Of a stretch of DNA of 5,558 nt, positions 1 through 5,558 are shown one piece after another. This DNA comes from Candidatus Omnitrophota bacterium (GTDB lineage Bacteria > Omnitrophota > Omnitrophia > Omnitrophales > Aquincolibacteriaceae), in the NCBI GenBank assembly GCA_023246995.1, contig JAHFHI010000109.1:1-5558 (forward strand). Reading direction: 5' to 3'. The position numbers and the translations under genes are program-made. Positions within the stretch are counted from its first letter, which is position 1, and each line of letters begins with the position of its first letter. Below the pieces are notes generated by a model. The model was not told where the DNA came from and ran no database searches. It saw only the letters and a list, made by a program, of their open reading frames with translations.

Positions 1-1985
1 AGCACCGAAGGCGCGGCCGGGTCGAAACGCCCGGCCAGCTCCGAAACGTTTTCGGGAGTTAAAGTGCCGCCCGCCTGAAGTTTCTCGAGGCCCCGTAAGA
101 ATCCGTCGATCTTAGCATTGAGTCCCCGGCGCAAACGATCTACGCTTTGCACCCGGAACTTTTCAAATTCACGGTCAAATATTTCCAGAATCCCCTTACC
201 GTCCAGTCCCCCGGGATTGGCCCCGAAGCGGGCCGCGTAAACCTCCGCAAGCTCGTCGAGATAGCGGGTGTATTGGTGCGCCTTGGCAAGACGGCCCTGC
301 CGGGCCAGGCGGCGGATCACCTCATCGCGCCACAGCTTGATATTTTTCCGGAAATCGGCCGGACTAAATTCCTGGGTCAGCCTGCGGCTCGCGTGCCTGG
401 CAAAGGCGTCGTAGAAAGTTGTCTTAAGAAAGGGCGCGTAAGAAACTTTCCCGAGCATGGCTTCGTCGTACATTTCATGCCCGCTCAAGCTTTGGATAGC
501 CGGCATGATGCTCACATAGGAATACCCCATCTCGCGAAGTTTTTGCGAAAAGCCCTTGGCATGAAAACCTCCGGTGAGAAGAATGGCGGACGAGGCTTTC
601 TGTCTTTTTAAAAGGGCTTTTAGGTTTTCTAAAAGCATCCGGTCGCGCTCAAGGGCTAGGCGGTAAAACTGGATCGCCGGGGTGATCTCGGCGCGCGCCG
701 TGCCAAGCAGCTTGAGATATTCTTCCGGGGCCCTTTGATACTCCTCAAGCTGGTCGCGTGTGAGTTCCAGGCGCGCTAAATCCTTCAGGATGCCAAGCCG
801 CCGGTACTGCCGCGCAATTTCAGAGGCCTCGGCGCCGGGAAGAAGCCCCTCTTCAATGCGCCGGGTCCAATTCTCCAATTCATCAAAAAGCGCCGTCCCC
901 TTGACCATGGAAAGCGTTTCCCGGTGGCCGAGAAGTTCTTCCATGAGGGGACTCAAACGGGGTTTGACTCCGAGGCTTGCGGCGGCCTCGACCAGGCGCT
1001 TCAAAAATTCCCCACCGTCAATCTGCCCGGTCCTGAAGCCCTGAAATTTTTGCTGGAACTCCATGGCGCGGCCGGGGTCGAGGCGGGAGCCGTAGCGCTT
1101 GATAAATGAAGCCGCCATCCGCCGGATGGACGCGTCGAGATCCCCGGTGCCACCCGCTTCCTTTTCTTCCCGGCCCAGAGAATCAAGGAGCACTCGCAGG
1201 TGGGGATACTCTCCCGGACGAATCCCGGTCTCAAATTTTTTAAGATAGCGCAAAAACTCAAGGAGATGGGAACTCTCGTCACGAAAGGCCTCGGCTTTTT
1301 CATGGAACTCGTTTAGCGCCGCCGGGTAAATAAGCCGGCGTTTGCGATCCAGGCCGGATTTCACGTCTTTTAGCCGCGCTTCGATGTCTTCCCTGCGCCC
1401 GGCAGCCCATACAAAAGCACGGTAGTTTTCCGCGTAAAGATCCCAGTTTTCAATCCCGTGATAGGAAAGCCCCGGCCCGCCGCCTTGAAGCTGCGGAGTG
1501 GATTCTGAAGCGGCAAGCATTTCGGCCCCGCTTATCTCCCCGCGGCCGAGATATTCACCGAGTATTTTCTTCCGTATAAAAGGATCGGGAAATGTCTGAA
1601 AAAGCAGCGGGTCGAGTTCTCCGGTGCTCCCCTCAATGGCCACCAAGGAAGCGCCCCATTTCCGGTGAAGGTGCGTGATCAAATCCCGGATGTGATTTTG
1701 CGCGTCCCGGACGGCATGAGCATCTTGGATGTAAAAAATAAGGGGCTTTTCGGGATCTCCCCGCCAGACATCCTGAATGCTTCCGATCCCCCGCGGGATC
1801 CTGACGGCGTCCGGAACGGGAAGCCCGGGGAAGCCCCCGCTCAAGGCCTTATCTCCGATTGCCGCCGACGCGCTGCCATGCGTCGGCCCTGCGGGTAAAA
1901 TCAGGCAAAAAATAAGCGCCGCCGAAACGATCTTCACTGAAGCTCTCTGCGAGCTCCCAGCAACGCTGTAGGCTCTCACGGACAC
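1..1985 (-). CDS. Secreted TIKI/TraB/ChaN-like protein, C-terminus cut off by window edge
   Basis: The minus-strand frame is open for 661 codons, from GTG at 1985 to the left edge, with no stop. The start is chosen because AAGGAG lies 6 bases upstream and the following residues form a signal peptide: a basic stretch, then a hydrophobic core around residues 20-35 (SAALIFCLILPAG). The mature part opens with a beta-strand ending in IQDAH (His90), then VAIEGS (Glu118), YHGIENWDLY (residues 175-184), and much later a strand plus TGGFH (residues 471-475, His475). Paired His motifs with an early Glu are typical of the TIKI/TraB/ChaN/EreA superfamily, which contains metal- or haem-linked hydrolases and proteases. 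The roughly 350 residues between the motif halves are mainly charged and helical. Residues 540-661 are also helix-rich. The substrate is unknown. It is divergent from the FecR-like gene. The coding frame is certain, the family assignment is moderate, and the function is unproven. Confidence 0.8.
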   Translation of the reverse strand, partial: MSVRAYSVAGSSQRASVKIVSAALIFCLILPAGPTHGSASAAIGDKALSGGFPGLPVPDAVRIPRGIGSIQDVWRGDPEKPLIFYIQDAHAVRDAQNHIRDLITHLHRKWGASLVAIEGSTGELDPLLFQTFPDPFIRKKILGEYLGRGEISGAEMLAASESTPQLQGGGPGLSYHGIENWDLYAENYRAFVWAAGRREDIEARLKDVKSGLDRKRRLIYPAALNEFHEKAEAFRDESSHLLEFLRYLKKFETGIRPGEYPHLRVLLDSLGREEKEAGGTGDLDASIRRMAASFIKRYGSRLDPGRAMEFQQKFQGFRTGQIDGGEFLKRLVEAAASLGVKPRLSPLMEELLGHRETLSMVKGTALFDELENWTRRIEEGLLPGAEASEIARQYRRLGILKDLARLELTRDQLEEYQRAPEEYLKLLGTARAEITPAIQFYRLALERDRMLLENLKALLKRQKASSAILLTGGFHAKGFSQKLREMGYSYVSIMPAIQSLSGHEMYDEAMLGKVSYAPFLKTTFYDAFARHASRRLTQEFSPADFRKNIKLWRDEVIRRLARQGRLAKAHQYTRYLDELAEVYAARFGANPGGLDGKGILEIFDREFEKFRVQSVDRLRRGLNAKIDGFLRGLEKLQAGGTLTPENVSELAGRFDPAAPSV

Positions 1986-1991
1986 AAGGAT

Positions 1992-1996
1992 CTCCT
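1992..1996 (-). promoter_or_regulatory. Shine-Dalgarno that fixes the GTG start at 1985
   Basis: The minus strand reads AAAAGGAGATCCTTGTG. AGGAG is 6 bases from GTG, which is good spacing. The nearby ATG at 2009 is followed at once by TAG and cannot be the start. The motif lies inside a small dyad, AAGGAGATCCTT (1986-1997), that could weakly pair with itself. Confidence 0.75.
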
Positions 1997-1998
1997 TT

Positions 1999-2015
1999 TG
2001 CCTATGCCATAGGCA
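1999..2015. repeat. Perfect 17-bp palindrome, candidate operator or leader hairpin
   Basis: TGCCTATG (1999-2006) and CATAGGCA (2008-2015) are exact inverted copies around one base, C2007. The element lies between the predicted transcription start and the Shine-Dalgarno of the minus-strand TIKI-like gene. It could bind a dimeric repressor, or fold in the mRNA as a 6-bp stem with a 5-base loop next to the ribosome site. No T-tract follows it on either strand, so it is not a terminator. Confidence 0.55.
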
Positions 2016-2025
2016 GGCTCTATAA

Positions 2026-2054
2026 AGAATACCCGCCTGGCTCCATCGCCTCAA
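2026..2054 (-). promoter_or_regulatory. Candidate promoter of the TIKI-like gene
   Basis: On the minus strand TTGAGG (2054-2049, 4 of 6 to the -35 consensus) is followed after exactly 17 bases by TATTCT (2031-2026, 4 of 6 to the -10 consensus). Transcription would begin near 2019, giving a leader of about 34 bases that contains the 17-bp palindrome. The boxes are only moderately good, so this is a tentative call. Confidence 0.4.
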
Positions 2055-2110
2055 AATGCGTATAACTTTGACGATCATTAAGGAGTATTAGCTATCTCAA
2101 GGTGGCTGAT

Positions 2111-2152
2111 AAAAATTAATTTCTAGACGTCTGATGGCTTAGCCTTCATAAT
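2111..2152 (+). promoter_or_regulatory. Candidate promoter of the FecR-like gene, with UP-like A/T tract; predicts a leaderless mRNA
   Basis: TAGACG (2124-2129, 4 of 6 to -35) and CATAAT (2147-2152, 5 of 6 to -10) are separated by exactly 17 bases. Directly upstream is AAAAATTAATTT (2111-2122), in the place of an UP element. The -10 ends 8 bases before the ATG at 2161, so transcription should begin at or very near the A of the start codon. The -35 overlaps the 8-bp palindrome AGACGTCT (2125-2132), and GGCTTAGCC (2136-2144) is a small dyad in the spacer. Either could be a regulator site. Confidence 0.45.
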
Positions 2153-2160
2153 TACCGGCC

Positions 2161-3324
2161 ATGCAAATAAATCCTCCCCAAAAATCAAAAAATAATTCTG
2201 CTTTTTGGGCCGTATTAACGGGCCTAGCCATCGGCGCCTATTTTTGGTTATCTCCCATATCCTGTCAGAGCTCGAAGAATCTTCTGCCTTTTTCTGTTTT
2301 GAGCGCGGCCGGAGAAGTTCAAATTTATTCCCATCTCAAGCAGGCCTGGGCCAAACCCGCTCCGGGCCAAAACCTTACTGCGGGGGATCAAATCAAAACA
2401 GGGGCCGAAGGAGAAGTTGATCTTTTAAGCACCGGCAAAACCGCTCTTAGGGTGAAAGGCAATTCGGTTGTTTCTTTCATGAACCCCACAGGCCCGTCAA
2501 CGGGCGACATCCTGCCGAGGATCCAGGTAATGAAGGGTAAAGTCATCAGTTCAAGCATCACTCCGGAGCTTCAAATATCGGTTCCGCATATTGAGAGCAA
2601 ACTCTCCAAGGGCATCTATCTTGCCGGGGCCGATCCCGCAAATCGTCACTTCTGGCTCGGGGTGCTTGAGGGGAAGGCTGTCGTTCATTCCCGATTCCTG
2701 CGCCGGAAAATTCTAATCGATGACCTCCAGAAAGTGGAAATCAAAGGCGGCTTTTTCACCCCGAAGAAAACTTCCAGGATCTCGCAAGAAGAGTGGTCGC
2801 AGATGAATGAGGGCTATGAACTGCAGCCCCGGAGCGCTTTAAGCGAGGCCGAGCAATTGGATCTTTCCAAACATGCGGGGAGTTTTTTTAAATATGTGTT
2901 TGACCACGGGACCTTTTTCAACAAGCGCTGGGGGTTTGCCCAACGTGAAATTTTTAAAGACGAGGAAACGGGGGATGTCGTCATCGAGACCCTCTATGAC
3001 GTTTTTCCGCGAGGCTCCTGGGTCGGGCTCTACATCAAAACCCGGGATCTTGACGGGATGAACTTCAAAAAATTCAGTTTCCAGGCCCGGCGCACACCGG
3101 ACCGGAAATTCCCGGAAACCATCCGGATTGAGTTTAAAACAAAATATCAGGTCCTGCGCAGTTTCGCGGTCAACAACCTTAAAAACGAATGGCAGACCTA
3201 CGAATACCCTCTTAATTTCAGCAAGCCCTCGCCCATCACCGAAGTTACGATTATCTATCTTAATGAAAAAGTCGGGGTTTACAAAAAAGGGTCCGTACAG
3301 TTCAAGAACGTCTCGATCGAATAA
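2161..3324 (+). CDS. Membrane-anchored FecR-domain protein with C-terminal sugar-binding-type module
   Basis: The protein has 387 residues. A short basic N-terminus (K8, K10) precedes one hydrophobic segment (about residues 14-31), a signal anchor or uncleaved signal. Cys35 follows but lacks a proper lipobox. Residues 45-200 match the FecR pattern: a GEVQIYS strand, then GQNLTAGDQIKTGAEGEVDLL, an ALRVKGNSVVSF strand and a VLEGKAVVHS strand. FecR domains act outside the cytoplasm, classically relaying signals to ECF sigma factors. No sigma factor is next to it here, and many FecR-like proteins outside iron uptake have structural or unknown roles. Residues 235-387 are strand-rich and end in a WQTYEYPLNF...ITEVTIIYL...KGSVQFKNVSIE pattern seen in galactose-binding-like carbohydrate modules. 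ATG 2161 is the first start after an in-frame TAA (2149-2151), with no Shine-Dalgarno. FecR is well supported and the C-terminal module is moderately supported. Confidence 0.85.
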   Translation: MQINPPQKSKNNSAFWAVLTGLAIGAYFWLSPISCQSSKNLLPFSVLSAAGEVQIYSHLKQAWAKPAPGQNLTAGDQIKTGAEGEVDLLSTGKTALRVKGNSVVSFMNPTGPSTGDILPRIQVMKGKVISSSITPELQISVPHIESKLSKGIYLAGADPANRHFWLGVLEGKAVVHSRFLRRKILIDDLQKVEIKGGFFTPKKTSRISQEEWSQMNEGYELQPRSALSEAEQLDLSKHAGSFFKYVFDHGTFFNKRWGFAQREIFKDEETGDVVIETLYDVFPRGSWVGLYIKTRDLDGMNFKKFSFQARRTPDRKFPETIRIEFKTKYQVLRSFAVNNLKNEWQTYEYPLNFSKPSPITEVTIIYLNEKVGVYKKGSVQFKNVSIE

Positions 3325-3342
3325 TCCCCGCCTCAAAACTTT

Positions 3343-4221
3343 CTAAAAAACTCTGATCGACTTCAAACTTAGGTTATGGGGCCGTATCGAGGCCCATCGG
3401 TCTTCGCGGCGCAATCGCGGGAAAATCAATTCCTGACCGAGACCATTTTCCAAGGCGAGCTCACGCGCGAGATCAAAACGATTGTAAAATTTTGTCCCCG
3501 CGACGTGAAAAATTCCCTCCATGCCTGAAACCATAATCTGAAAAACCTTTAAGGCGAGCTCTTCGGCCTTGATGGGACTTCTCCATTCATCCACAAAATA
3601 ATGCGTGGGCCGGCCGGCCCGAATGCGGTTAAAAAGGAAATCGCGGGGGCCCTTATTGCCCTGAAGACTTTCTCCGATCACAAGCCCGGGACGGACGATC
3701 GCGTAAGGGATCGCGGAGCCCTGAAGCAGCCTTTCGGCGGCAAGCTTGGTCTTTCCATAAACATGAATCGGTTCCGGGGTGTCCTCCTCGTGATAGCCGC
3801 CTCGCTGCCCGCTAAAAACATGGTCGGTCGAAAGATAAACCATTTTCTTCAGACGCCCGTAGATTCTTGCGGCTTGGAGCATTTTGCGCATTCCCTCCAC
3901 GTTGATGGTACGCGCCATTTCCGGCATAAGTTCGCAAAGATCAAGATCGCACATCGACCAGGTATGAATCAAATAATCCGGCTGAAAGGTTTCCAGGAGC
4001 GCGGCTAAGCTCTGGGTGCTATGCATATCGAGGCGCCTCGAAGTGCTTACCCCCTCGAGACGGGGATGCCTTCTGCGGTGGGTCCCGAAAACCCGGTACT
4101 TCCGCCTTGCGGCTTCAAAGAGATTCCATCCGATAAGGCCGTTTAGGCCCGTGATCAAGACCCCTGTCGAGGCATCCGGGAGATAAGAATTTTCAAGCGC
4201 GCGCCGGGTTTCAACCTTCAC
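3343..4221 (-). CDS. RmlD-like NAD(P)-dependent sugar reductase/epimerase (extended SDR)
   Basis: The protein has 292 residues. After about 20 N-terminal residues comes the Rossmann strand and nucleotide loop GLNGLIG (residues 25-31). The catalytic residues of extended SDRs follow: STDHVFSG with Ser131-Thr132-Asp133, and YGKTK with Tyr155 and Lys159. Then come IVRPGLVIGE and RSPIKAEELA (Arg214), which fit the RmlD substrate-binding half. RmlD itself reduces dTDP-4-keto-rhamnose; the exact substrate here cannot be read, and no other rhamnose-pathway genes are nearby. The start is GTG at 4221, the only start codon between the upstream in-frame TAG (4272-4270) and the Rossmann fold. It has no convincing Shine-Dalgarno: GAGG lies 14 bases away. 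The C-terminus stops at RPHNLSLKSIRVF, about where relatives continue for another 10-20 residues, and the stop is read through a T6 run. The gene is convergent with the FecR-like gene, 18 bases apart. Confidence 0.9.
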   Translation of the reverse strand: MKVETRRALENSYLPDASTGVLITGLNGLIGWNLFEAARRKYRVFGTHRRRHPRLEGVSTSRRLDMHSTQSLAALLETFQPDYLIHTWSMCDLDLCELMPEMARTINVEGMRKMLQAARIYGRLKKMVYLSTDHVFSGQRGGYHEEDTPEPIHVYGKTKLAAERLLQGSAIPYAIVRPGLVIGESLQGNKGPRDFLFNRIRAGRPTHYFVDEWRSPIKAEELALKVFQIMVSGMEGIFHVAGTKFYNRFDLARELALENGLGQELIFPRLRREDRWASIRPHNLSLKSIRVF

Positions 4222-4270
4222 GGGGGAGCCAAGGTCCTCAAGTTTCCCTTTTATCGGGGATCTTTTTGCC

Positions 4271-4277
4271 TATAATA
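4271..4277. promoter_or_regulatory. Symmetric -10 element shared by divergent genes
   Basis: TATAATA reads as a perfect TATAAT on the plus strand (4271-4276) and as TATTAT (5 of 6) on the minus strand (4277-4272). Plus-strand transcription would begin about at the ATG at 4286, since only 9 bases separate them and no Shine-Dalgarno is present. Minus-strand transcription would start near 4265 and give the SDR gene a leader of about 44 bases. I see no strong -35 on the plus strand; the best matches, such as TTTATC at 4250-4255, are weak and badly spaced. Confidence 0.5.
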
Positions 4278-4285
4278 AATCCCAC

Positions 4286-4675
4286 ATGGAAAATGAGATC
4301 GGGTTGCTCCAGTTTCTTATCTGCAAGGAATTCCGCCAAACCCATCAGGATTTTTATCAGGCCGATTCTATTTTCGGGAATCTTTACGTCAAGACGTTTC
4401 CCTATCGTTTTGAGCAGATGTATGCCGTCACCTGCTGGCGAAAAGACAAACGCTTTCACAAAGAAGTGCTCGAGTTCTCCACCGATTACGGGGCCAGCGT
4501 TAAAAGCCCTCACATGGATATCGAACCGGTCACCGACAGCGTGCTTTTCCGCTGGCACAAGCACCTCTTTCCGTCCCAGCTCGTGATCGAACGGCCCACG
4601 ACCCTTTCCATAAAGGTCATCCTGGACTGGAAACCGCTCTGGCAGACTTACGTGATGATTGAGGCCGCGCCCTGA
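4286..4675 (+). CDS. Small cytosolic protein of unknown function
   Basis: The protein has 129 residues, with no signal peptide or membrane segment. I do not recognise it with certainty. It is rich in alternating hydrophobic strands, many of them aromatic: an N-terminal FLICKEF strand, a DSIFGNLYVKTFPYRFEQMYAVTCW stretch (residues 28-51), an SVLFRWHKHLFPS segment, and a C-terminal SIKVILDWKPLWQTYVMIE pair. The order (short strand, loop, a strand ending in FP, then a strand ending in W) loosely recalls DUF6941-type beta-sandwich proteins, but that link is a guess. The frame is favoured over two overlapping ones by its clean TATAAT-to-ATG spacing and its protein-like composition. It is divergent from the SDR gene and convergent with the two-component operon, so it appears to be transcribed alone. 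Confidence 0.7.
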   Translation: MENEIGLLQFLICKEFRQTHQDFYQADSIFGNLYVKTFPYRFEQMYAVTCWRKDKRFHKEVLEFSTDYGASVKSPHMDIEPVTDSVLFRWHKHLFPSQLVIERPTTLSIKVILDWKPLWQTYVMIEAAP

Positions 4676-4714
4676 AAAACAGCAGCTTCTAACCGGCCCT
4701 CGGAAGCTAAAAAG
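4676..4714 (-). terminator. Weak candidate terminator for the two-component operon
   Basis: AGCTTC (4684-4689) and GAAGCT (4703-4708) form a 6-bp stem with a 13-base loop that is itself GC-rich. On the minus strand the stem is followed after four bases by TTTTT (4680-4676), placing it just after the receiver gene stop. The stem is short and the loop large, so it would be inefficient. On the plus strand it is followed by A residues, so it does not suit the gene at 4286-4675. Confidence 0.35.
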
Positions 4715-5080
4715 TCACGCGCCCGGGCCAAGCAGCGTATCGATTTCTTCTTTGAGGCGTTCAAGATTAAAGGGTTTTTGCAGGAAAGAATCTCTCCCGA
4801 GCCGCTCGGCTTCGTCAATCACATTCTGATCGACATAGCCGGTATTGACGATCACCTTAATCGAAGGGAAAGAATCCTTACAGTAACGCAGGACCTGGAT
4901 CCCGGACATGTCGGGAAGCTTCATATCGATGATGACAAGATCCGGCAGGCTTGCGGTAATCCGTTCGATTCCCTCCTTGCCGGTATCGGCGCTCAAAACG
5001 TCGTAGCCTTCTTCCTCAAAGAAGGATTTCACTTCGTCGACAATTCCGGACTCGTCATCGATGATGAGTAGTTTTTTCAC
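4715..5080 (-). CDS. Single-domain response regulator (CheY-like receiver)
   Basis: The protein has 121 residues and consists of one receiver domain with no output domain. The acidic pocket is Asp8-Asp9 in LLIIDDE and the phosphorylated residue is Asp52 in VIIDMKLPDMSG. The switch Thr80 (VIVNTGY) and Lys102 (QKPF) are in place, so it should be active. It accepts phosphate from a histidine kinase and must act through protein contacts or as a phosphate relay, since it cannot bind DNA by itself. The start is GTG at 5080, directly before beta-strand 1. GGGAG lies only 2 bases upstream and GGAG 10 bases upstream, so neither Shine-Dalgarno is ideally spaced. It follows the kinase gene on the same strand after 67 bases, which makes the kinase its likely partner. 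Confidence 0.93.
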   Translation of the reverse strand: MKKLLIIDDESGIVDEVKSFFEEEGYDVLSADTGKEGIERITASLPDLVIIDMKLPDMSGIQVLRYCKDSFPSIKVIVNTGYVDQNVIDEAERLGRDSFLQKPFNLERLKEEIDTLLGPGA

Positions 5081-5113
5081 GGCTCCCTGTCTCCGCTCGG
5101 GCTCTTGGCGAGA

Positions 5114-5129
5114 GTAAACTCAAGTTTAC
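5114..5129. repeat. Perfect 16-bp dyad between kinase and receiver genes
   Basis: GTAAACT (5114-5120) and AGTTTAC (5123-5129) are exact inverted copies around CA. It sits 33 bases upstream of the receiver start and 18 bases after the kinase stop. There is no T-tract and the centre is too small for a stable hairpin loop, so a binding site for a dimeric regulator is more likely than a terminator. Chance occurrence cannot be excluded. Confidence 0.45.
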
Positions 5130-5147
5130 AGCGCCCTTTTAAAAACT

Positions 5148-5558
5148 TCAACTGACCGACTTGATTTGATAGTTCTCGGCCTCTCCGAGATTCTCTTCAT
5201 GGCCCGGCAGGGTAATGGTAAAAGTCGTCCCCTCCCCGACCTTGCTCGAGACCTTAATATCCCCGCCATGGAGTTCGATGATGTATTTGCACATGTAAAG
5301 GCCGAGCCCGGACCCGCGGCCCGGCGGCTTGGTCGTAAAACCGTAATTGAAAATCTTTTTCGCCACTTCTTCGCTCATCCCGCAGCCGTTGTCCGTGAAA
5401 TGAACCGCGACCTGCCGCATATTCTCGGGGTTGATTTCGGCCGTGACGCGAATCCTGCGGTTACGCTTGCCCGACATCGCGTGATAGGCATTGATAAAGA
5501 GATTGAGGAATACCTCCTGGAGCCGCTCGAGGTCCCCTCGAATGAGCGGGATATTGAG
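5148..5558 (-). CDS. Sensor histidine kinase, C-terminal ATPase domain, N-terminus cut off by window edge
   Basis: The frame is open from the right edge to the TGA at 5148, giving 137 visible residues; the internal ATG at 5477 is not the start. All ATP-binding boxes of the HATPase_c domain are seen in order: N box EVFLNLFINAYHAM, G1 box DNGCGM, F box IFNYGFTTK, G2 box GRGSGLGL, and the final strand GEGTTFTITLP. The His-containing dimerisation domain and any sensor domain lie beyond the window, so the input signal and membrane topology cannot be told. The GFTTKPPGRGSGLGL type of G2 region is typical of the NtrB/PAS-kinase group. The C-terminal tail after the domain is about 20 residues and has no attached receiver. 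The stand-alone receiver encoded next is its likely target. Confidence 0.93.
   Translation of the reverse strand, partial: LNIPLIRGDLERLQEVFLNLFINAYHAMSGKRNRRIRVTAEINPENMRQVAVHFTDNGCGMSEEVAKKIFNYGFTTKPPGRGSGLGLYMCKYIIELHGGDIKVSSKVGEGTTFTITLPGHEENLGEAENYQIKSVS

Noticed and set aside
689..700. CGGCGCGCGCCG, a 12-bp palindrome
   Set aside because: It lies inside coding sequence rich in Ala/Arg codons and is easily produced by base composition.
147..1303. Several open frames of 61-154 codons on both strands within the left gene (147-611, 760-1044 and 924-1109 plus; 1001-1303 minus)
   Set aside because: They lie in other frames of the 661-codon minus-strand gene, which has a signal peptide, Shine-Dalgarno and motifs; the short frames have no recognisable domain or ribosome site.
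1785..1800. GATCCC/GGGATC inverted repeat in the left gene
   Set aside because: It lies in coding sequence, with no T-tract and no regulatory placement.
2068..2073. TTGACG as the -35 of the FecR-like gene
   Set aside because: No acceptable -10 follows at 16-18 bases (GCTATC region); the TAGACG/CATAAT pair with exact 17-base spacing is better.
2839..3336. 165-codon minus-strand frame antisense to the FecR-like gene
   Set aside because: The plus-strand frame has coherent domains across the same bases; this frame shows none and is explained by codon bias.
3325..3342. A shared terminator between the convergent FecR-like and SDR genes
   Set aside because: No stem-loop with a T-tract is visible; only TCGATCGA (3313-3320) is palindromic, and it lies inside the coding sequence.
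3601..4008. 135-codon plus-strand frame antisense to the SDR gene
   Set aside because: The SDR catalytic motifs are read on the minus strand over the same bases; the antisense frame has no motif or start signal.

Overview
This is a 5.56 kb stretch of bacterial chromosome with about six protein genes and no RNA genes, mobile elements or CRISPR. The genes are tightly packed, three of the five visible starts are GTG, and the proteins combine a secreted TIKI/TraB/ChaN-like protein, a membrane-anchored FecR-like protein with a sugar-binding-type C-terminal module, an extended SDR, and a histidine kinase/response regulator pair. This mix resembles metagenome-derived Gram-negative lineages such as Omnitrophota, Elusimicrobiota or deltaproteobacteria. 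That placement is a low-confidence inference, because no marker gene is present.

Layout from left to right. (1) Bases 1-1985, minus strand: a large open frame of 661 codons that starts at a GTG with a good Shine-Dalgarno and runs off the left edge. It encodes a signal-peptide protein with split TIKI-like motifs (QDAH, IEG, GGFH). (2) Bases 1986-2160: a divergent intergenic region with a plausible promoter on each strand and a perfect 17-bp palindrome in the leader of the minus-strand gene. (3) Bases 2161-3324, plus strand: a FecR-domain protein that looks leaderless. (4) Bases 3343-4221, minus strand: an RmlD-like NAD(P)-dependent sugar reductase/epimerase, convergent with the FecR gene. (5) Bases 4222-4285: a very short divergent region whose symmetric TATAATA can act as a -10 box on both strands. 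(6) Bases 4286-4675, plus strand: a small protein of unknown function, also apparently leaderless. (7) Bases 4684-4708: a weak hairpin that could end the two-component operon. (8) Bases 4715-5558, minus strand: the C-terminal ATPase domain of a sensor histidine kinase (cut by the right edge) followed by a stand-alone CheY-like receiver, with a perfect 16-bp dyad in the 67-bp gap between them.

How the genes work together: the kinase and receiver very probably form a phosphorelay. The TIKI-like and FecR/sugar-binding-type proteins share an upstream region and are both predicted to act outside the cytoplasmic membrane, so a shared envelope role is possible but unproven. The SDR probably acts on nucleotide sugars. 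Nothing in the window is a recognisable defence or mobile system. The most unusual points are the large TIKI-like protein with about 350 residues between its motif halves, and the contrast between leaderless ATG genes on the plus strand and GTG genes on the minus strand.
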